From Candidatus Heimdallarchaeota archaeon (GTDB taxonomy: Archaea; Asgardarchaeota; Heimdallarchaeia; Hodarchaeales; Hodarchaeaceae): 64,000 bases of DNA. Of the stretch, positions 18,791 through 27,527 are shown piece after piece (position 1 is the first letter of the stretch; each line of letters begins with the position of its first letter). The translations under genes and the position numbers were made by a program. The stretch covers positions 208,930-272,929 of the forward strand of contig RDOB01000003.1 of NCBI GenBank assembly GCA_011364965.1, in the 5' to 3' direction. The notes beneath the pieces were generated by a model. That model did not search any database, was not told where the DNA came from, and saw nothing but the letters and a program-made list of their open reading frames with translations.

Positions 18791-20230
18791 ATGAGTAAAC
18801 GAAAAGGGCAAGAAATTTTTGAAATTCCTTCAGAAGAGGATTTAGCAGAATATATCCATAAAGGAAAGAAAGTTATTCAGCATATAGAGGAAGGAAAAAC
18901 TCCAATTTACTTTAAACCAAAAAGACAACATCCAAAAATTACTTTTACAATTATTTTCATTCTAGTACTCTCATCGAGTGTAATAATAATGGTTCCAGCC
19001 ATGATTTCAATTTTCTCCTCGATCAATCCATCTACAAATCAGACAACTACTCAAACCACATATACTACTCAAACAACGATTCCTTCAGGAGAAGACCCAG
19101 TTACGCTTTCGCAATCTGTAAACCAATTAGAAACTTTCTTATATCAATTTATCCCTGAAAACTATTCAAATTTTGCACCATTCATGGAAAATAATTCCAT
19201 TAATACATCCAAACGCATAACATTTCAGGAAATACTCGATTTTATCTGGTTATTAAGTCAAGATCGAGATTCAGAATGGAGAGATCTAGGGAGAAATTTA
19301 TTATATACTGAGTACAGAATTTGGGAAAATACTTCAATTGAGACAGAATCGCTTGATTTAAAGGCACATTCTCTAAGAGCACTCTTATCTTACCCTCAAA
19401 AAGAAGTACCTTTAATTGGTACAGAAAAATCCTCTTATGAAAATAGATGCTCTTTATTATGGAATTCTATTAAAGAAGCTGTGGATATTACTTCCAATAC
19501 AATTTCATTTCAAGAGAATGTTAGTATAAGGATTGCAGATGAACAAATAATATTTTTAGATATTTTATGTGCTGGTACTACCCATGGAGAATTGTTTAAT
19601 TACAATGAATTGCAAGGGTATGCAAAAAATATTTTAGAGACCTTAGATGAGATTATAACAAATATAAATGGCATTCCAGAAGATTTTTTTTCGAATTTAA
19701 CAGAATTCAATCCAATATATTCCTTTAAGGATCAGGGGCATTTATTCTTAGCTTTACATGCCTTAGATCATAGTTTTGATCTTGGTAGCTTAGCTCAAAG
19801 TCTTATTCAGAGGTTAGATTCCTTCATCTGGAATTATCTAACTCGAGTAGATTGGAGTTGTAATTCTTACTATAATAATACTTCCCATAAAGGTTCTAAT
19901 GTATTAGCTTCATATGACCAAGGTTTAATGATAAGAAATCACATCTTGATGGACAGACTATCGAGTGCAAATTATACTGCAAATACTCTTCGACAAAAAT
20001 TATCTATGTCAAATGGAGGATATATAATTTCAAACATAAAAAATTCCTCTGCGTATTTAATCGATCAAGTACAAATCCTAGTGGCATTTAAAGAGTTAAT
20101 AGAATTGAAAAACGCGCATGAATCCACTACAGGACCATCTATGGCATCCTTCTGGGGATTACAACCGATTCTAATTATGATTATTGGATTATCCATTAAA
20201 AGGCTTAGGGAGCGAAAAAGAAAAAGGTAA
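18791..20230 (+). CDS. Bitopic membrane protein, partner of the MinD-like ATPase
   Basis: About 479 residues with no recognised family. A cytosolic N-terminal tail (about 1-48) is charged. One helix follows (TFTIIFILVLSSSVIIMVP), then a Thr-rich linker (NQTTTQTTYTTQTT) and a large, presumably external, alpha-helical domain with aromatic and glycosylation-type motifs. A final helix (GLQPILIMIIGLSI) precedes a very basic end (RLRERKRKR). The outer helical domain may form an alpha/alpha barrel, but this is a guess. The frame is open from GTG 18779; ATG 18791 has AAAAGGG before it and is preferred. Co-transcribed with the ATPase. Confidence 0.6.
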   Translation: MSKRKGQEIFEIPSEEDLAEYIHKGKKVIQHIEEGKTPIYFKPKRQHPKITFTIIFILVLSSSVIIMVPAMISIFSSINPSTNQTTTQTTYTTQTTIPSGEDPVTLSQSVNQLETFLYQFIPENYSNFAPFMENNSINTSKRITFQEILDFIWLLSQDRDSEWRDLGRNLLYTEYRIWENTSIETESLDLKAHSLRALLSYPQKEVPLIGTEKSSYENRCSLLWNSIKEAVDITSNTISFQENVSIRIADEQIIFLDILCAGTTHGELFNYNELQGYAKNILETLDEIITNINGIPEDFFSNLTEFNPIYSFKDQGHLFLALHALDHSFDLGSLAQSLIQRLDSFIWNYLTRVDWSCNSYYNNTSHKGSNVLASYDQGLMIRNHILMDRLSSANYTANTLRQKLSMSNGGYIISNIKNSSAYLIDQVQILVAFKELIELKNAHESTTGPSMASFWGLQPILIMIIGLSIKRLRERKRKR

Positions 20231-20242
20231 AAATAGAAAAAT

Positions 20243-21550
20243 TCATGCAGCTGCTTTTGCTTTCTCAATTTTTGCCTTTTCTCTTTTTAATTCGTTCGCT
20301 AACTTGTGCTCACGTGCTTGCATACCATAATGAATCCATAGAGCGAATGAACGATACCAAACGTGGGCAAATTTACCAAATGGAGCAAGAATTACGAGTT
20401 CAATTATGAAAATCATGTGTAGAACAAAAACCCAGTATCCAAGTTCTGCTGGAATGAAAGTTAGGTAGTATGAGGCCGTTAGAATGAATCCTGTTAATCC
20501 TATCATGAAAAGATTAAATAGAAAAATCCAATCGCATGTAAGAGAATGCTCATTATATCGAAGACTTTTCCGATATCGACTCAAGCCTGCTAAAGTCACT
20601 CCTACCATTAATGCGATCCCACTTATAATCCCTATAATACGGATAGGATATGTTACTGGCACATATCCATTAGGAATAGACCCCAAAAAATTATCTCGTA
20701 ACATATTTAGGATTGTTGCTACACCCAAGCCGAAAAAACCCCACAAAATCAATAAATGCATGATCCAACGATAAATTATAAACTCTCTACGCTTTCGTTT
20801 ATTTAATGCTTCAAGAGTACATTGCAGTTGTCGATATTGACCAAATATTTCTTTAATAATCACAGCAATTGCTTGTTTTACCATTATAATTGGAGAGAAA
20901 ATTAAGTGGAACACGGTGTTTAACTTTTTATCATTTTTACGAGTATTTCGGGCAATTTCAAAACCTTGAATAAAATTAGAATCATATTCTTTAGATATTA
21001 ATCGATACATGTTTATTATTGATAATCCGATAATTGCTATCAAAATTAGAGCTATCCCAATTCCGATGATCTCGATTACTATTTTGGGCACTAAATTGAA
21101 AATTATTATTGGTCTTTCACTAGAAATGTTAGTTGGATTTCCAAAGACACCAAATAGAAAGAGAGATATTAAAAATATAATTCCCATCGCTGCTATTCCA
21201 AACAAAGGATTTGAATTGAGGAGTTTAGCAATACCAGTCACTTCATACTGACTCATAGCCCAACGTCGAGTAGCCATCATAAATTCACCAGGTTCTGCGT
21301 TACGAGGACATGTTTCAGTACAATCATTACAGTACGAGCATAACCACATTAAGCGATTTCCAAGAAGCTTATTTTTTAATCCCACCTGTGCATATCTTAT
21401 TAATGTGCGAGGAATACCTTTTTCAGTTCCTTCCTCGGATATAGGACAAATAGCAGTACAATTTCCACAATTAAAACACGCGTCGACAGAAAAGTCTTTT
21501 GTTGAATATGTTTTTATCTCTTTCAACGTTTCTGGATTAATTAATGTCAC
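20243..21550 (-). CDS. QmoC-like membrane subunit (HdrC plus cytochrome-b-like domain)
   Basis: 435 residues. The N-terminal HdrC domain has two intact [4Fe-4S] motifs: CFNCGNCTAICP (about residue 25) and CSYCNDCTETCP (about 72). The C-terminal two thirds hold about six membrane helices (about 122-143, 159-186, 255-282, 299-321, 338-360, 370-397). Histidines in WIMHLLI, VLHMIF and KFAHVWY could bind heme b. This fusion is the hallmark of QmoC, which passes electrons between the membrane quinone pool and HdrA-like flavoproteins. Last gene of the six-gene operon. Electron direction and acceptor cannot be read from the sequence. Confidence 0.85.
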   Translation of the reverse strand: MTLINPETLKEIKTYSTKDFSVDACFNCGNCTAICPISEEGTEKGIPRTLIRYAQVGLKNKLLGNRLMWLCSYCNDCTETCPRNAEPGEFMMATRRWAMSQYEVTGIAKLLNSNPLFGIAAMGIIFLISLFLFGVFGNPTNISSERPIIIFNLVPKIVIEIIGIGIALILIAIIGLSIINMYRLISKEYDSNFIQGFEIARNTRKNDKKLNTVFHLIFSPIIMVKQAIAVIIKEIFGQYRQLQCTLEALNKRKRREFIIYRWIMHLLILWGFFGLGVATILNMLRDNFLGSIPNGYVPVTYPIRIIGIISGIALMVGVTLAGLSRYRKSLRYNEHSLTCDWIFLFNLFMIGLTGFILTASYYLTFIPAELGYWVFVLHMIFIIELVILAPFGKFAHVWYRSFALWIHYGMQAREHKLANELKREKAKIEKAKAAA

Positions 21551-21565
21551 TATTTTTATACCTCT

Positions 21566-21898
21566 TTATCCTTCATCCATTTTCTTCTTTTTAGGTTCCT
21601 TGGGGATTAAAACCCACTTGGGATACTGTCCATCTTTTAGATTAGACTCTGTAGCAGTACCATATTTCCGCATACTAGTCAAATGCCAGTGAATTATGTT
21701 AGAGGCAATTTTTGTTTCCTTAGCGATCATAGGAACTGTTTTAGCTTTGTTAGGATCTAAATCACTCCCTTCCAAGACTGCTCTGATAGCTTTCTTAATT
21801 TTATTACTTTCTTTGACACGATCATTTAAAGCTTCAGGGACGGGTCCTCGTCGTTGACGTATTAGGTCTTGGGGTTTTATATTATTTTGTTTGTTCAT
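21566..21898 (-). CDS. Small helix-turn-helix protein inside the Hdr/Qmo operon
   Basis: 110 residues, basic. The middle (about 40-85) reads KTVPMIAKETKIASNIIHWH followed by LTSMRKYGTA, a helix-turn-helix or winged-helix pattern. The end is lysine-rich (PKEPKKKKMDEG). Its start overlaps the end of the preceding HdrA gene by 4 bases and its stop is 15 bases before QmoC, so it is translated with them. It could be an operon regulator or a small structural protein of the complex. No named family recognised. Confidence 0.6.
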   Translation of the reverse strand: MNKQNNIKPQDLIRQRRGPVPEALNDRVKESNKIKKAIRAVLEGSDLDPNKAKTVPMIAKETKIASNIIHWHLTSMRKYGTATESNLKDGQYPKWVLIPKEPKKKKMDEG

Positions 21899-23949
21899 AA
21901 CTTCACATCCTCTACAAAAGCTTTTATCATCTCTTTAATAGCCCCTAATTTATACCCCCGTACATCAATAGCACCAGGTGTGGGGCATACAGCTACACAT
22001 GCGCCACAGCCTTTGCAAAGTGCAGCATTAACTTGCGCGTGTTTAATAGTTACTCCATTAATAATAGTATCCACCATCTGAATCGCACCCATATACTCAC
22101 ATTCATTTACACATAAACCGGTACCATTGCAAATTTCAGGATCCACCAATGCCACAAAAGGTTCTAATTCCGTGAAATTTTTGGCTAGAATTATTGCACC
22201 TTTAGAAGCAGCTGCGCTAGCAGCAGCTGATGTTTCTGTAATATCCATTGGAGCTTGAGAAGTGCCAGCTAGCATAATACCAGGACTAGCCATTTCTATT
22301 GGTCTTAATTTTGGGTGAACTTCCAGTAAAAATCTATCAGATCCAATAGGAACTTTCATTTGGTTGATTAACGTTTTTTGATTACTTGGTACCATTCCAA
22401 CCGCTAAAATCACAAGATCAGCAGGAACTTCTAGTTCTTGACAAAATGTTAGCTGATCTTTTACTTTTATATGAACTCTTCTGTCTCTTAGAGAGTTTGA
22501 CGGTTTTACAACTTCAGGTAAAGATGTAGAGTTATACTTTAGGAAAATTACTCCATTTTTTGAAGCTTTTTCATAATAATCCTCTTCAGTAAATCGCGCA
22601 TAAGTTCGGATATCTCGATAGATGTTGTAAACATTAGTTTCAGGAAAACGCTCCTTTATTTCATTAGCAGCCTGTAAACTCGCAGAACAGCAAACACGCG
22701 AGCAATATTCATTTAACATACCATCACAATTTTGACCAGGTTTAAAATTTCCATCAGCTTGACGACTTCCAACACAGTGTATGATAGCAACAGAATGAAT
22801 CTCTCTACCATGCCACTCAAATTTTTTCTCGAAAATACCTCCTGGAGACATCATTCTAACAAACTGGGGGAGAGTGATTACATTAGGATGGACTTCCCAC
22901 CCAAATTCGCCATTGTAGGGAATGTAATGATCAAAACCAGTTGCTAGGATGACAACCCCCGCCGTTAAATGTATTAAATCGCTTTCTGATATTTCTAGTT
23001 GTATTCTTTCTGTATTTTCTAGTGCCTCTTTACATTTTCCACAGCGAGTACAATAGTTCCAATCGATTGAGTCTATTTGTGGATAATTACCTGGTTTAGC
23101 ACTTCCAATCGCTTTCCGTGGAATTCCACGAAAGTCATATTCGTTGGGAATTATCTCTGGACAGGCATTAGCTGCAATACGTAATTCTCGTGGATCTAAT
23201 TTTCCAATAATTCCTCGGGAACCAATCTCCTTCAAAGACACATTGAAATTTCCAATATAACCTGTGAATTCGACAACTTCTGTATTTAAACGTAGAGTTA
23301 TTAGTGAGTTAGATATTATTTCTTGAATCAAACTATTTAATAAATCTGCAGCCACTTCTCCTGTTGGGTATATTGTATCAAGAGAGGCCATTCTACCGCC
23401 TAAGTAAGGTGATTTCTCCACTAATTCGACTGGAATTCCTGAGGCAGCTAATTCTTTCGCAGCTCGTAACCCCCCTACTCCACCACCTAGTACAAGGGCT
23501 TTTTTCCGAGTAGTGATTTTAATGCTCTCAAGGGGATCGAGTTGCATTGCTTTTGCGACTCCACCACGAATTAAAGACACAGCTTTCCGAGTTGCTTCAT
23601 CTGGTTGATGAGAATGCACCCAAGAGTCTTGCTCTCGTATATTTACCTGTTCATAAAGAAATTCATTGAGTCCTCCCCGACGAGTGGCACCTCGGAACGT
23701 CATTTCATGTAAACTTGGGCTACAGGAAGCTACCACTACACGATTAACCTTTCCAGCCTTAATATCTTCTTCAATTAATTCTTGACCTGCATTGGAACAC
23801 ATGAACATGTTACGGCGGCTAACAACTACGTTAGGATATTTTTCTAATTCCTGACGTACTTTCTCTACATCAACAATGTCGGAAATATTGCCACCACAGT
23901 GACAAATGTATACGCCAACTTTAGTTTCTTCTTTTTCACTCATGTTCAC
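21895..23949 (-). CDS. HdrA/QmoB-like flavoprotein with C-terminal ferredoxin domain
   Basis: 684 residues. The N-terminal part (about 1-145) is the HdrA front domain with VGVYICHCGGNISD and VVVASCSPSLHE. FAD binding begins at ALVLGGGVGGLRAAKELA (about 150). A cysteine-rich patch WNYCTRCGKC is near 297, and EYCSRVCCSASLQAANEI near 420 is the usual HdrA cysteine motif. The C-terminal ferredoxin part has one complete motif (CKGCGACVAVCP) and one altered motif (CNGTGLCVNEC) in which the second cysteine is threonine. ATG overlaps the stop of the upstream HdrA gene by 4 bases. Acts as the electron-bifurcating or electron-transfer core together with its neighbour. Confidence 0.87.
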   Translation of the reverse strand: MNMSEKEETKVGVYICHCGGNISDIVDVEKVRQELEKYPNVVVSRRNMFMCSNAGQELIEEDIKAGKVNRVVVASCSPSLHEMTFRGATRRGGLNEFLYEQVNIREQDSWVHSHQPDEATRKAVSLIRGGVAKAMQLDPLESIKITTRKKALVLGGGVGGLRAAKELAASGIPVELVEKSPYLGGRMASLDTIYPTGEVAADLLNSLIQEIISNSLITLRLNTEVVEFTGYIGNFNVSLKEIGSRGIIGKLDPRELRIAANACPEIIPNEYDFRGIPRKAIGSAKPGNYPQIDSIDWNYCTRCGKCKEALENTERIQLEISESDLIHLTAGVVILATGFDHYIPYNGEFGWEVHPNVITLPQFVRMMSPGGIFEKKFEWHGREIHSVAIIHCVGSRQADGNFKPGQNCDGMLNEYCSRVCCSASLQAANEIKERFPETNVYNIYRDIRTYARFTEEDYYEKASKNGVIFLKYNSTSLPEVVKPSNSLRDRRVHIKVKDQLTFCQELEVPADLVILAVGMVPSNQKTLINQMKVPIGSDRFLLEVHPKLRPIEMASPGIMLAGTSQAPMDITETSAAASAAASKGAIILAKNFTELEPFVALVDPEICNGTGLCVNECEYMGAIQMVDTIINGVTIKHAQVNAALCKGCGACVAVCPTPGAIDVRGYKLGAIKEMIKAFVEDVKL

Positions 23950-25301
23950 TCCTCCGAATTAGAAGTCTCTACATTATCTATCTTAGGTATGCTCCCCAAC
24001 GATAAAATGCTAGCAGATTCCTTTTGTCGTGCCTTAAGATAATTTGAAGTTTTAATTGCAGCTGCAGATCCTTCTACTATTGTATCCACAATATCTTTTG
24101 GCCCTAATGCAGTTCCAGCTGCTATTATTCCTTCCATACTTGTAATTACTGGATCGAGTTTTAATTTAGGACTTTGAATGAAACCATCCTTATCTTGTTT
24201 AACAGGGAAATTACCTGTCGGACAACTCCCTTGTGTTAATCCTAAGCTCAAAACTACTAATTCATACTCGACTTCAATTTTACCCCCCGAGTCTCCAATG
24301 TTCTCGATGGAGAGGATTAAATTATGCGTTTTGGGATTCTCACGTATTTCTCCAACTTTTCCTTTGACAAATTCGACTCCCATGGCTTTAGCATTCTGGT
24401 AAAATTGTTCATATCCCTTACCAAATGCACGAATATCCATATAATAACAAGTAACTCCCACTATGGGTAATGAACCCATTATAAGCATCGCTTGTTTGAT
24501 TGTATACATACAACAAATGCGACTACAATAAGTACGATCCACAGACGCGTCTCTCGACCCAGCACAATGCACATAAGCAATGTTCATAGGAATTTGATTG
24601 TCTGAGGGCCTTCTAACGCCTAGATATGGACCATTGGGAGCTAGCAGCCTTTCAGCTGCTAAAGAGGATATTACATTCAGATACTTTCCACCACCCCATT
24701 CAGCTTTCTCTCCAAGAGGTGTGAGTTCATATCCAGTAGCAAGGATAACGGACTCAGCTTCTATTTCTACATTTTGATCTTGTTGTAAATAATCGATTGC
24801 ATCTGCAGGACAGACTCGATGACAAGTTCCACACGCTATACAGTTTTCTAAATCGAGTAACGCAATTTGAGGAATTGCTGTTTGAAAAGGAATGTAAATT
24901 GCTTTTCGAGCTCCTAAAGCCATTTCAAATTCAGAAGGAACTTCAACAGGACATGCAAATTCGCATTGACGACAGCCAATGCATTTATTTTCATTGACCA
25001 ATCTAGCTTTTTTAATTAGATTTACTTGAAAAGAACCCGATTCATTTTCATGGTAATTTGTGACTTCGCAATAAGTCCAAACAGTAATATTTTCATGATG
25101 AGCAGCGGAACTCATCTTTGGTGTAGTAATACAGGACGCGCAATCTAAAGTCGGAAAAACTTTTGATAATTGAATCATTTTCCCTCCAATACTTGGTTCT
25201 TTGTCGACTAGTAGAATCTTATATCCTTGGTCTGCCAAATCTAGAGCTGCTTGTATGCCTGCGATACCTGCTCCTATTACAATTGAATCATAAGTTTCCA
25301 T
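23946..25301 (-). CDS. HdrA/QmoA-like flavoprotein
   Basis: 451 residues. Shorter HdrA homologue of the QmoA kind. It starts with an FAD motif, YDSIVIGAGIAGIQAALDLA, then the HdrA block GGKMIQLSKVFPTLDCASC. Two intact [4Fe-4S] motifs follow: CIGCRQCEFACP (about 102) and CIACGTCHRVCP (about 154). The HdrA cysteine motif YCSRICCMYTIKQA is near 265 and the closing FAD contact is GIIAAGTALGPKDI. It lacks the N-terminal domain seen in the neighbour. Its stop overlaps the next start by 4 bases, so the two flavoproteins are made together. Probably forms a heterodimer with it, as QmoA and QmoB do. Confidence 0.87.
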   Translation of the reverse strand: METYDSIVIGAGIAGIQAALDLADQGYKILLVDKEPSIGGKMIQLSKVFPTLDCASCITTPKMSSAAHHENITVWTYCEVTNYHENESGSFQVNLIKKARLVNENKCIGCRQCEFACPVEVPSEFEMALGARKAIYIPFQTAIPQIALLDLENCIACGTCHRVCPADAIDYLQQDQNVEIEAESVILATGYELTPLGEKAEWGGGKYLNVISSLAAERLLAPNGPYLGVRRPSDNQIPMNIAYVHCAGSRDASVDRTYCSRICCMYTIKQAMLIMGSLPIVGVTCYYMDIRAFGKGYEQFYQNAKAMGVEFVKGKVGEIRENPKTHNLILSIENIGDSGGKIEVEYELVVLSLGLTQGSCPTGNFPVKQDKDGFIQSPKLKLDPVITSMEGIIAAGTALGPKDIVDTIVEGSAAAIKTSNYLKARQKESASILSLGSIPKIDNVETSNSEE

Positions 25302-25325
25302 TTATAATTACTCCATTAAGAGTAC

Positions 25326-25802
25326 TTAATTCTCCGTCTCAGCAGACGTTAATGGTGGACTTCTAAAAACCTCTTTCGCTGGTTCCAAAGTTCGCAAAAA
25401 TGTATCCATTGTAGAGATTTCTTTAACGACATGCTTTGCACAGACAGTGCAAATTGCGGTTAGCTTCAAACGTTGCGGTTCTAGTCCACATTCATCTTTC
25501 ATACGTTTCATAACTTTATTTATTCGGCGAGATAAACGATGAAAAGCTCCTGAATAAGGACACTCTTCCCCACATGACATAACTAAGATACCATCGATTC
25601 CGTAACGAAAACTGTCTAGATAAAAATCCTCAGGAAAAATAACAGGGGAAGGAACGCGGATTACATATGAATTAGGAGGGTAATTCAAATGCTGTTGCCC
25701 CGCATTATCGACTCCAGGATACGAACACGCAATTGTTGTTATCACAAGGATTTTCGGAGTGTATTCTGTTCTAACAACCGTGTTAACTGCGGTAGAAGAC
25801 AT
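25326..25802 (-). CDS. MvhD-like hydrogenase iron-sulfur subunit
   Basis: 158 residues from the ATG at 25802 (the frame is open further, to 25910, but that part overlaps the TusA gene). The MvhD/HdrF family carries a [2Fe-2S] centre and links HdrA to an electron donor. Recognised from YPPNSYVIRVPSPVIFPEDF, YGIDGILVMSCGEECPYSG and the EPQRLKLTAICTVCAKHV end. Odd points: the first motif reads ACSYPGVDNAG with one cysteine where the family usually has CNWC, and an extra CTVC pair occurs near the end. Sits between TusA and the HdrA genes, 10 bases after the TusA stop. Confidence 0.8.
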   Translation of the reverse strand: MSSTAVNTVVRTEYTPKILVITTIACSYPGVDNAGQQHLNYPPNSYVIRVPSPVIFPEDFYLDSFRYGIDGILVMSCGEECPYSGAFHRLSRRINKVMKRMKDECGLEPQRLKLTAICTVCAKHVVKEISTMDTFLRTLEPAKEVFRSPPLTSAETEN

Positions 25803-25812
25803 TCTAATAGCC

Positions 25813-26079
25813 CTATTTTTTACGTATGATATAATAACGGTCATAACCGTCGTCTTCGACATACCCGAGGAATTCATGTTTTGCAAACTTAGCCCATGCA
25901 GGAATATCATTTCGTGTTCCAGGGTCAGAAGACCAAACCTCTAAAACTTCGTCAATAGCTACTTTTCCGATGGCTTTCTTAGTTTCCAATAATGGGCCGG
26001 GGCAAGCAGAGCCTCGTGCGTCAACTACATGATCAGATTCTTCAGGAACATCATTTCCAAGATTAGTTTGTTCAGTCAT
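25813..26079 (-). CDS. TusA-like sulfur carrier protein
   Basis: 88 residues. The TusA/SirA fold carries a persulfide on one cysteine and hands sulfur to partner enzymes. The motif DARGSACPGPLLETKKAI (about 20-37) contains the essential CPxP cysteine, and the C-terminal half has EVWSSDPGTRNDIPAWAKF, as in typical TusA proteins. The last strand reads DRYYIIRKK. First gene of the six-gene Hdr/Qmo operon, so it is likely the sulfur donor or acceptor of that complex. Soluble. Confident. Confidence 0.93.
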   Translation of the reverse strand: MTEQTNLGNDVPEESDHVVDARGSACPGPLLETKKAIGKVAIDEVLEVWSSDPGTRNDIPAWAKFAKHEFLGYVEDDGYDRYYIIRKK

Positions 26080-26137
26080 TTAAATCACCAATTCTAATTC
26101 AGTACATAGCATTAAGAAACACTCTAATAGAGATAAA

Positions 26138-26151
26138 ATGTATATATACAT
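26138..26151 (-). promoter_or_regulatory. Palindromic TATA box of the TusA-Hdr operon
   Basis: ATGTATATATACAT is a perfect 14-base palindrome about 60 bases before the TusA start, so transcription would begin near 26115. Being symmetric it could also act outward, but the plus-strand gene starts 250 bases away. The rest of 26152-26403 has no gene that I can see. Confidence 0.5.
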
Positions 26152-26403
26152 TGATTCAAATAAACCATGTGCATGGATGACTTTTAAAGAAAAATTTCTT
26201 ATGAATTATGCTTAACCATTGTTAATAGCAATTAATAATAGAGTTTTTTTTAGTCAGCTCATTAATTAAGCAACGTTAACTAGATGCTGTTTAAAAAGAG
26301 GCTAAAATTAATGTTCTGAGATTTTAATATTGGGGGAAAATCTTAAATTTGCGAATATATTTTCAACGATAGCGATTTCAAATCCAAATAGGCTGGTTCT
26401 AAT

Positions 26404-27501
26404 ATGATTCTAACCTTTGAAGTGCTCGTTGGCTTTTTAACTTCTGCTTTTATACTAATTGCTTTTTCTATCGCCCTGTTACGATATTTAAAATTAGGTT
26501 ATCGTCCTCTCTTGTTTCTCGCCCTTCAATGGCTCGGAATTGCACTGTGGGGATTATTTACTGCTATCTCCACCTTTATTTTAGAGAATGGAGACACTCC
26601 TAATATTCTCTTTTTTCCTCCTCTTCAGCTTGACTGGACTCTTGCTGATCTCCTCGGTTTTATAGGATATTTTATCACAATTCCCACTTTATTTCTCTTA
26701 ATCTTCTTCTTGGATTCGATCACTCGAACATCTATAGAACCGGTTAAAATGCTTATCGGAGGGATGATTGCTGCAACTCTGATCATCACCGGATTAGTAC
26801 CGGGTCAAGGTGCAAAAAATGTTACGATTTATACCTATTATGCGCAAGCTATATACTATATGTTTTGGATTCTCCTGTGGTTGTATTATACTTTCAAAAT
26901 ATTCCTAAGCAGTCCGCAGAACTTGAAAAGATATTCTGCTATTGTATTAATAGGAAGTATCATTATTTTTCTAGATGCTTTTTTGACAGTAACTCGTTTA
27001 AATCCACCTGAATCAAATTTAAGCATGTTTTTGATGGGATCAGGAGCTTTAATGATCGTAATTCCATACAGCTTTCAAACAAAGTTATTATATATTTTAC
27101 CATTCAAAGCTACGCGTTTAATAGTAATTAATGACAATGGAATACCACTGTTCTCTCATAGTTGGGTGAAAGGAACTGATCCTTCAGGAGAAGTGTTATT
27201 TAGTGGAATGATGAGTGGAATCAGCGCCATTCTGAACGAATCATTGAAGAAAGGCTTAGTACGGGAAATAGCATTAGACGAGTCAAAGTTACTTATCGAA
27301 ACGGATAAGAGATATTCAATAATTTTCGTTCTCCAATGTACCAGAACATCAACTTCATTATCAGATGCCCTTCATTTATTCTCAGAACAATTCATCTTAA
27401 ATTTCAAGGAGTATTTATCAGGTTCCTTCATCAACACAGAGAAATTTAATGCATCAAAACTTGTTGATGAGTGTTTTCCGTTTCTACCGGATTATAACTA
27501 G
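26404..27501 (+). CDS. Seven-helix membrane protein with longin/roadblock-like tail
   Basis: 365 residues. About seven hydrophobic helices fill residues 5-222 (for example ALWGLFTAISTFILENG and YSAIVLIGSIIIFLDAFL). The remaining 140 residues are a soluble, presumably cytosolic, domain: TRLIVINDNGIPLFSHSW, then LFSGMMSGISAILNESLKKG and SKLLIETDKRYSIIFVLQ. This alternation of strands around a long helix, with the GIPLFSHSW opening, resembles longin/roadblock-type domains that bind small GTPases and are abundant in Asgard archaea. The domain assignment is by pattern only. Possibly a membrane sensor or a GTPase-regulator anchor. No operon partner. Confidence 0.6.
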   Translation: MILTFEVLVGFLTSAFILIAFSIALLRYLKLGYRPLLFLALQWLGIALWGLFTAISTFILENGDTPNILFFPPLQLDWTLADLLGFIGYFITIPTLFLLIFFLDSITRTSIEPVKMLIGGMIAATLIITGLVPGQGAKNVTIYTYYAQAIYYMFWILLWLYYTFKIFLSSPQNLKRYSAIVLIGSIIIFLDAFLTVTRLNPPESNLSMFLMGSGALMIVIPYSFQTKLLYILPFKATRLIVINDNGIPLFSHSWVKGTDPSGEVLFSGMMSGISAILNESLKKGLVREIALDESKLLIETDKRYSIIFVLQCTRTSTSLSDALHLFSEQFILNFKEYLSGSFINTEKFNASKLVDECFPFLPDYN

Positions 27502-27527
27502 AGAAAAAGGAAGGTATGATAGGTAAT

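Noticed and set aside
25803..25910. N-terminal extension of the MvhD-like protein
   Set aside because: It overlaps the TusA coding region; the ATG at 25802 gives the normal family length.
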